A stretch of DNA of 42,099 bases, from assembly GCA_001917905.1 (NCBI GenBank), contig MNEX01000080.1, positions 1 to 42,099 of the forward strand. The letters run 5' to 3'. Source of the stretch: Acidobacteria bacterium 13_1_40CM_65_14. Its GTDB lineage: Bacteria; Acidobacteriota; Vicinamibacteria; Vicinamibacterales; CAVVIG01. Shown one piece after another: positions 37,542 through 42,099 of this stretch; position 1 is the stretch's first letter, and every line of letters starts with the position of its first letter. The translations under genes and the position numbers were made by a program. Under the pieces are notes generated by a model, which saw nothing but the letters and a program-made list of their open reading frames with translations, did not search any database and was not told where the DNA came from.

Positions 37542-38503
37542 GACCTCTTCTTCGCCTCGTCCTCGGCGGCCTTCCTCTCTTCGGCGCGCGCGCCCGACAG
37601 AATGTCCATCAGGCCGTAATTGCCCTCGTGACACGCGTACTCGTAGACGGGTCCTTGCGTCTTCGCCATCGGATACGCCACGGTCCAGGGCCTCGTCCAC
37701 GTCGTCCGATCGTCCACGGTGAAGCGATACTCGAGCGTGTCGGCATCGAGGCGCGTGAAGCGTTCGACCAGATGCAGGGTCGCGCCGGAACCACGGAAGT
37801 TCGTTTTGTCGGTGAAGTTGATGGTGTCGACGACCAGCGTATCGCCCTCCCAGTGGCCGCGCGAGTCCCCCAGCCAGCGGCGGACTGTCGGGCCGCCATG
37901 CGGACGGCCGTCCATGGGCACGATGCGCGCATCGTGGATCATCTCTGTGAAGAGCACCACGTATCCAGGCGTCTGGTACACCTGCAGGTTGTTGTTGTAG
38001 GGACCGGGCAGCATCCCGTCAGGCACGCCGCGCGTCAGGCAGCGCTCGAACAAACCGCGATTCTCGTACGAGTCGGCCGGCCCGTGTGTTCTCGCCGCCG
38101 CGCGACGTGCGGCGGCTCGCGCCTGACCCTCCGTCGTCAGTGGCGGGATCTTCCCGTCAGGCGGATCGACGATGAGCGACGTGCGTCTGGTCTTGACGAC
38201 CGTTTTGCCGTAGTCCAGCCACCATGCGGGATGGACCGACTGCTCCGTGCGCGGATCGTCGGGCGGGCGGCCGTCTTCACGTTCGAGCGCGCGCTGCTCG
38301 TACGCCGCGACTTCTTCAGCGGTCATGAATTCTTTGTCCGCGAACTGCTTGGGACGCTCGAGCGGCGTCGCGCTGCGGTAATCCCAGATCCCTTGCAGAT
38401 CCGGATGGCCGTCCGGCGTGCGCGGCAGCGTCCGCGTCTGCCCTCCCAGCGCTCCAGGCGCCAGCACACAGATCGCGATCGCAAGACCCACGATCGATTT
38501 CAT
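37535..38503 (-). CDS. Hypothetical secreted protein (Acidobacteria-type)
   Basis: 322 residues. Signal peptide MKSIVGLAIAICVLAPGALGG. HPDLQGIWDYRSATPLERPKQF and the later HWEGDTLVVDTINFTDKTNF, RFTRLDADTLEYRFTVDD are characteristic of a secreted family abundant in Acidobacteria and of unknown function. The C-terminus is rich in charged residues (RAEERKAAEDEAKKRSK). The start at 38503 overlaps the end of the beta-propeller gene by four bases. Confidence 0.7.
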   Translation of the reverse strand: MKSIVGLAIAICVLAPGALGGQTRTLPRTPDGHPDLQGIWDYRSATPLERPKQFADKEFMTAEEVAAYEQRALEREDGRPPDDPRTEQSVHPAWWLDYGKTVVKTRRTSLIVDPPDGKIPPLTTEGQARAAARRAAARTHGPADSYENRGLFERCLTRGVPDGMLPGPYNNNLQVYQTPGYVVLFTEMIHDARIVPMDGRPHGGPTVRRWLGDSRGHWEGDTLVVDTINFTDKTNFRGSGATLHLVERFTRLDADTLEYRFTVDDRTTWTRPWTVAYPMAKTQGPVYEYACHEGNYGLMDILSGARAEERKAAEDEAKKRSK

Positions 38504-39639
38504 CGCCTACCTCTTCTCACTGCGGCGGGGCCCCACGGCACCCCAACGCGGCTGCCGCGTTGGGACCCCGCCACGGCACCCCAACGCGGCTGCCGCGTTG
38601 GGGACTGGAGGATGCCGGTGGTGTTTCGCTTCGGCACGAAGCCGACCGGAATCAGCGCGACTTCCTTCATCGACTTGATGTCGACGACGGACACGTCGTT
38701 GGTCACGGGGTTGGCGACGTAGGCCTTCTTGCCATCCGGCGTGAGCGTCACCCACCCGGCGCCCTTTCCACCGAGAAACACGGTCCCGATCACGTTCAGG
38801 TCAGGTAACGAGTACGAGTACAGGGCGTTGTTCAACCGGCTGCAGACCACCAGCGTCTTCTGATCGGAGGTGACGGCCATCCCATGAGACGGATCCGAAC
38901 CCTCCGGAACCGTCGATCGCCCCGGAGGCAAATCCGGGTTCTTGATCCGCTTGATTTCCTTGTGCGTCGCAAAGTCGACGACCGCGAATCCGTTGAACCC
39001 GGTCAGTTGCGTGAACAGCCATTTGGTCGATCCGTCGGGATTGGCGGAGAACGTCATCGGACGGATGCCCAAGTCCATGTCCAACGTCCACGCGGGTTCT
39101 TCCGTCGTCGCGTCGAACACGTTGATCGTTTTTCCTTGAATCGAGCCGGCCACGACGTACTTGCCGTCAGGCGTGACATAGGCGTTGTGGATGGTGCCCT
39201 TCGTCGGCAGCGTCTTCACGCGTTGGAGAGACGCAGTGTCGATGACGTCCACGCCGCCCGGCGCCTGGATGATCCCCACGTACACGCGCTTCCCACTCCG
39301 GCCGATCGCGAGATTGTTGGGATGGCCGCTCAGTGGAATCTGTTTGACCACCTTGAGTGTCTTGGCGTCGACGACGTCGAGCGTGCTGAGCGCTTCGTCA
39401 CTGATGTAGATGCGGCTGCCATCGGGTGCGATCGCCGCACCATGATTGACCTCGATGCCGTCAATCTGTCCGACGACTTTGTTCGTCTCGGGATCGATGA
39501 TGTGAACGTTATCGCCTGCGCTGTTGGTCTGAACGATCACGACTTTGTGCGCGGCGCGCGCGGGTGAGGCGGCCCACGCACACACCGCGATCGCCGTCGC
39601 GGCTCCGAGACACCAACGAGACGTCTGTCTGGTCATCAT
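38500..39639 (-). CDS. YVTN-type beta-propeller protein with repeat-derived C-terminus
   Basis: 379 residues. Signal peptide, then 40-residue blades typical of YncE/YVTN proteins (VHIIDPETNKVVGQIDG, LDVVDAKTLKVVKQIPLSGHPNNLAIG, GWVTLTPDGKKAYVANPVTNDVSVVDIKSMKEVALIPVG). Extracytoplasmic; function unknown, possibly a scaffold with the neighbouring haem protein. Residues 344-379 (SPTRQPRWGAVAGSQRG and on) are two translated G hairpins, which extend the protein past its likely natural end (GFVPKRNTTG). Confidence 0.8.
   Translation of the reverse strand: MMTRQTSRWCLGAATAIAVCAWAASPARAAHKVVIVQTNSAGDNVHIIDPETNKVVGQIDGIEVNHGAAIAPDGSRIYISDEALSTLDVVDAKTLKVVKQIPLSGHPNNLAIGRSGKRVYVGIIQAPGGVDVIDTASLQRVKTLPTKGTIHNAYVTPDGKYVVAGSIQGKTINVFDATTEEPAWTLDMDLGIRPMTFSANPDGSTKWLFTQLTGFNGFAVVDFATHKEIKRIKNPDLPPGRSTVPEGSDPSHGMAVTSDQKTLVVCSRLNNALYSYSLPDLNVIGTVFLGGKGAGWVTLTPDGKKAYVANPVTNDVSVVDIKSMKEVALIPVGFVPKRNTTGILQSPTRQPRWGAVAGSQRGSRVGVPWGPAAVRRGRR
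38541..38603. repeat. Two tandem G hairpins
   Basis: CCCCAACGCGG-CTG-CCGCGTTGGGG at 38579-38603, and the same with one fewer G at 38541-38564. Flanked by GGGGCCCC. Another copy is at 31990-32014. Confidence 0.9.
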
Positions 39640-39641
39640 GT

Positions 39642-40094
39642 CTATTCACTCCCGCTTTTCGTTTCACCGAGCACCCAGGCCTTCAGGATCTGCCATTCCG
39701 GATCATTCTGCGAATTCCAGTGTTTGCCGCCGTTGTGATAGAAGTCGCCGCCGGCCTGTTCGGCGAGCGGGTGCACGAGGAGCCGGCTCTTCAGATTGCC
39801 GGGCGCGACGACCCGCCGCATGGCCTCGAAATTCTTGCGCGACTCGTCGTCGTTCCAGGTCGTGCCGCCGGACGAGAACGGCTGCAGACGCAGCGGCGTG
39901 CCCGCGATATGGCACGAGATGCAGCGCGCGTGGCCGGGACGCTTCGCCGCAAAGATTGGCTGCACGCGCGTCTTGAAGTATTCGAAGTCCAGGGATGGCG
40001 CCGCGGGCGGCGACTGCGCGGCCGCGGCGGGATGGATCGTCAGCGCCGCGAGAACGAGGGATCCGATGGTCGCGAGGATGGCGTGTCTCTTCAT
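39642..40094 (-). CDS. Secreted single-haem protein (cytochrome-like)
   Basis: 150 residues. Signal peptide MKRHAILATIGSLVLAALTIHPAAA. CISCH is a haem-c attachment motif. FKTRVQPIFAAKRPGHARCISCH and the AGGDFYHNGGKHWNSQNDPEWQILKAWV end are of a type seen in planctomycete/acidobacterial cytochrome-like proteins. ATG 40094 is supported by GGAGG eight bases before it. First gene of a three-gene unit with the propeller and the hypothetical protein; the starts and stops nearly touch. Confidence 0.75.
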   Translation of the reverse strand: MKRHAILATIGSLVLAALTIHPAAAAQSPPAAPSLDFEYFKTRVQPIFAAKRPGHARCISCHIAGTPLRLQPFSSGGTTWNDDESRKNFEAMRRVVAPGNLKSRLLVHPLAEQAGGDFYHNGGKHWNSQNDPEWQILKAWVLGETKSGSE

Positions 40095-40190
40095 CGTGCC
40101 TCCGTGGAAGCGACGCTTCACTGCCGTGGTATGACGGGGGTCAGGTTATACCTCGGGCCGACGAGGTGCAACAGTAAGCTACGAATCTCT

Positions 40191-40919
40191 TCACGCGAGC
40201 GCTCGCGAGAACATGTAGACGCCCAGTGCGAGCACCAGCAGCGCCACGAGTCTCCGGAACAGACGCGGTGGAATCCGCTTCAGGATCCGCTCGCCGGCGA
40301 TCGTGCCGGCGACGACGCCGGCCGTCGCGACGATGATCGTCGGCGCGAGCTGCATGAGGCGGCGACCATCAGTCACGACGTACACGGGCATTCGCGCCGC
40401 GTCGACAATCAACCCGATGGCGGTGGCGGTCGCGACAAACGCCGCAGGCGACAGGTCGTACCCGAGCAGTGCTGCGGATCGAACGCCGCCCTGGTTGCCC
40501 ACCAACCCGCCGAGTAATCCAGACGCGGCACCGGCAATCCAACCCGTCGTCCGGCCAAACCGCAGGCGGTCGGACACACCGGTCAGGCCGGCGAGACCGA
40601 CGAACACCAGCAGGGCGGCGAAGACGACGATCAGAAAAGGAGAAGTCGCGTACCGCTGCAGCACGGCTCCGGTCAGTCCACCGGCGGCGCTCATCACACC
40701 GAACGTCTTCAGCACGCGGCAACTGGTGTCGCGCCGCATTCTCCAGAACCGCACCGCGGTCGCCACGACATGCGGAATGGAAACGGCGGCGACGGCGAGG
40801 CGCATGTCGACGTGCGTGTTGAACAGCGGCGTCAGGATGCTGCCGATGCCGAATCCGGCGACCGATGCGATGGCGCCGGCGGCGACCGATGCGACGGCGA
40901 TGAGGGTCGTGAATCCCAC
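40191..40919 (-). CDS. TauE/SafE-family permease
   Basis: 242 residues, about eight hydrophobic segments with AGAIASVAGFGIGSILTPLF at the start and GLLGGLVGNQGGVRSAALLGYDL in the middle, typical of the TauE/SafE family (sulfonate/sulfite exporters and similar). The substrate is not predictable. GTG at 40919 was chosen because it lies five bases after the DUF190 stop. The longer upstream frame is shadow sequence of DUF190. Confidence 0.75.
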   Translation of the reverse strand: MGFTTLIAVASVAAGAIASVAGFGIGSILTPLFNTHVDMRLAVAAVSIPHVVATAVRFWRMRRDTSCRVLKTFGVMSAAGGLTGAVLQRYATSPFLIVVFAALLVFVGLAGLTGVSDRLRFGRTTGWIAGAASGLLGGLVGNQGGVRSAALLGYDLSPAAFVATATAIGLIVDAARMPVYVVTDGRRLMQLAPTIIVATAGVVAGTIAGERILKRIPPRLFRRLVALLVLALGVYMFSRALA

Positions 40920-40924
40920 GCGGT

Positions 40925-41263
40925 CTACGTTCGGCCGGGTCGATACAGAAGGACTTCCGCGCGCTCGAGAGTGATCAAGCCGTCGCCGACCATCTGCTCG
41001 AGGTCGGGCATGAACGCTTCGATCTTGTCGGGCGCGTCGACGATTTCGATCACGATGGGCAGATCCTGCGAGAGCTCCAGCAGCTTGGCGGTGTGAATGC
41101 GGCTGTGGGCGCCGAAGCCCATGAAGCCTTTGATGACCGTCGCGCCGGCGAGGCCGCGCTTGCGCGCCTCGACCACGATCGCTTCGTAGAGCGGCTTCCC
41201 GTGCCAGCGGTCCGCTTCGCCGATGAAGATCCGCAGCAGCTTGCCTTCGGTTGGAATAGTCAT
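40925..41263 (-). CDS. DUF190 family protein
   Basis: 112 residues. EGKLLRIFIGEADRWHGKPLYEAIVVEARKRGLAGATVIKGFMGFGAHSRIHTAKLLELSQDLPIVIEIVD is the DUF190 signature, a PII-like ferredoxin fold. Genes of this family often neighbour crcB, as here, and may regulate fluoride export. ATG at 41263. Confidence 0.85.
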   Translation of the reverse strand: MTIPTEGKLLRIFIGEADRWHGKPLYEAIVVEARKRGLAGATVIKGFMGFGAHSRIHTAKLLELSQDLPIVIEIVDAPDKIEAFMPDLEQMVGDGLITLERAEVLLYRPGRT

Positions 41264-41272
41264 TCTTTACTC

Positions 41273-41344
41273 GCGCGGGGCCCCACCCCCGCGCCTGACG
41301 CCCTCGCGCCGTAGCGCTCGGGCGTATCCAGAACAGAGCGTCAC
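41273..41344 (-). repeat. P element 15 between DUF190 and crcB
   Basis: Hairpin 1 GCGCGGGG/CCCCGCGC, with both arms changed relative to GCGTGGGG. Hairpin 2 at 41298-41325 with outer ACGCCC/GGGCGT and inner GCGC/GCGC around CGTA. It occupies the gap between two co-directional genes. Confidence 0.92.
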
Positions 41345-41706
41345 CGAATGATAATGAATCCAATCCACAGGCCGACGAGTCCGGCGACGACCTGGCCGAC
41401 GATGTTCACGGCTGCAGCGAGGAACTGCCCATCGCGGAGCAGTTGCACGCTCTCGAACGCGAACGAGGAAAACGTCGTAAAGCCGCCGAGCACGCCGACA
41501 AGGAGGAACACGCGCGCGTGCGGTCCGAACACGAAGCGCCGCTCGGCCAGGCCGGCGATGACGCCGAAGACCACGCAGCCGACGACGTTGACGGCGAAGG
41601 TCCCGACGCCGAGCAATGAGCCCGACGCACGAAGGACAGCGCTCGAAAACAGATAGCGCGCAACCGATCCGAGCGCGCCGCCAATCGCAATGAGTAAGAG
41701 ATTCAC
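41341..41706 (-). CDS. crcB: CrcB/Fluc fluoride channel
   Basis: About 121 residues, four hydrophobic segments. GGALGSVARYLFSSAV at the N-terminus and GGFTTFSSFAFE in the third helix are the Fluc signature (phenylalanine box and TM3 break). Exports fluoride as a dual-topology dimer. Start choice: GTG at 41706 rather than TTG at 41712, because the TTG coincides with the divergent gene's ATG. No fluoride riboswitch was recognised upstream. Confidence 0.88.
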   Translation of the reverse strand: MNLLLIAIGGALGSVARYLFSSAVLRASGSLLGVGTFAVNVVGCVVFGVIAGLAERRFVFGPHARVFLLVGVLGGFTTFSSFAFESVQLLRDGQFLAAAVNIVGQVVAGLVGLWIGFIIIR

Positions 41707-41711
41707 GTACA

Positions 41712-42099
41712 ATGACGGTCGCCGCCATTATGCCAGTCCTCGAACTGTTCACCAGCTCCGGCCTCGGATCGCTCGTCGGCATGCGCCACGCGCTCGAGCC
41801 CGATCATCTGGCCGCGGTGTCGACGCTGCTCACCGACCCGCGTGACACCGATCGAAGGAATCACCGGATCAAAGCGGCGTTCCTCGGCGCGTGCTGGGGA
41901 CTGGGTCATACGATGTCGCTCATCGCGATCGGCGCCGTGCTCGTCGTACTCCGCGCGGAAATGCCAGCGTCGGCCACGGATGCCTTCGAGCTGGGCGTCG
42001 CGCTGATGCTCGTGGCGCTCGGCCTGCGCGCGATCTATCACGCCGCGCGCCAGGGACCCGCCGGTCCCGTGCACGTCCATCATCATGGCCGCGTCGTCC
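41712..42099 (+). CDS. Nickel/cobalt-type transporter, 3'-truncated by the window
   Basis: Translation from ATG 41712 gives LVGMRHALEPDHLAAVSTLL, resembling the NiCoT/RcnA-type H-x4-DH signature, then GACWGLGHTMSLIAIGAV and a His-rich loop (VHVHHHG). The open frame runs off the window end. ATG 41730 is an alternative start that would avoid overlapping the crcB start. A TACAAT at 41708-41713 could be its -10. Confidence 0.7.
   Translation, partial: MTVAAIMPVLELFTSSGLGSLVGMRHALEPDHLAAVSTLLTDPRDTDRRNHRIKAAFLGACWGLGHTMSLIAIGAVLVVLRAEMPASATDAFELGVALMLVALGLRAIYHAARQGPAGPVHVHHHGRVV

Noticed and set aside
41707-41760. Fluoride riboswitch upstream of crcB
   Set aside because: The region is coding for the divergent transporter, and I see no match to the conserved riboswitch pattern.

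Overview
The window is a high-GC bacterial chromosome segment (42 kb) that looks like Acidobacteriota, most likely the Vicinamibacteria lineage. This is an inference from three things: a TonB-dependent receptor with an N-terminal carboxypeptidase-regulatory domain, several secreted protein families of the kind common in that phylum, and an extreme load of short interspersed palindromic repeats. No rRNA, tRNA, CRISPR array, integrase or transposase was recognised.

Layout. 3-3161 (+): AlgD-like GDP-mannose dehydrogenase, a formyltransferase-fold protein and a polysaccharide deacetylase, which look like envelope polysaccharide genes. 3303-3491: remnant of an M20 amidohydrolase. 6190-3565 (-): SET-domain protein, YqiA-like hydrolase, and a SpoIID/zinc-protease fusion. 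6294-7894 (+): DUF309 protein and a secreted protein with three RidA domains. 10367-7975 (-): gluconate-dehydrogenase-like small subunit and GMC flavoprotein. 10428-12459 (+): two tandem radical SAM enzymes, each with its own promoter. 13500-12592, 15975-13624 and 18031-16043 (-): phospholipase-D-like protein, TonB receptor, PQQ dehydrogenase. 18062-19936 (+): secreted amidohydrolase and a small P-loop kinase. 20618-21881 (+): a frameshifted HAF-repeat surface protein. 25373-21909 (-): RluA-type pseudouridine synthase, PHP protein, a small secreted protein and a one-haem secreted protein. 26279-25407 (-): a lower-GC two-gene cassette (small HTH-like protein plus a TIR/deoxyribosyltransferase-like protein). 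33336-26349 (-): ImuA-ImuB-DinB-DnaE2 mutagenesis operon. 33464-35829 (+): MFS exporter and second polysaccharide deacetylase. 37076-35855 (-): winged-helix plus nucleotidyltransferase pair, AbiE-like. 37068-37430 (+): metallopeptidase fragment. 40094-37535 (-): haem protein, beta-propeller and secreted protein. 41706-40191 (-): CrcB, DUF190, TauE-like permease. 41712-end (+): start of a Ni/Co-type transporter.

The main discovery candidate is the repeat system. One family, called here the P element (about 70 nt), has two hairpins. At least ten copies with the diagnostic second hairpin keep the stems paired through compensatory base changes while the loop and a TC/TC internal bulge stay fixed. 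Copies lie in frame inside dnaE2, imuB and imuA and at the C-terminus of the formyltransferase. A second family (A element) is an inverted array of nine-base words. It occurs between genes, in frame inside dnaE2 and imuB, and at the N-termini of two exported proteins, where its translation forms or abuts the signal peptide. All seven convergent gene junctions hold an inverted repeat. Several genes take their stop codon, C-terminal tail or start region from a repeat, so the repeats appear to be remodelling the proteome here.
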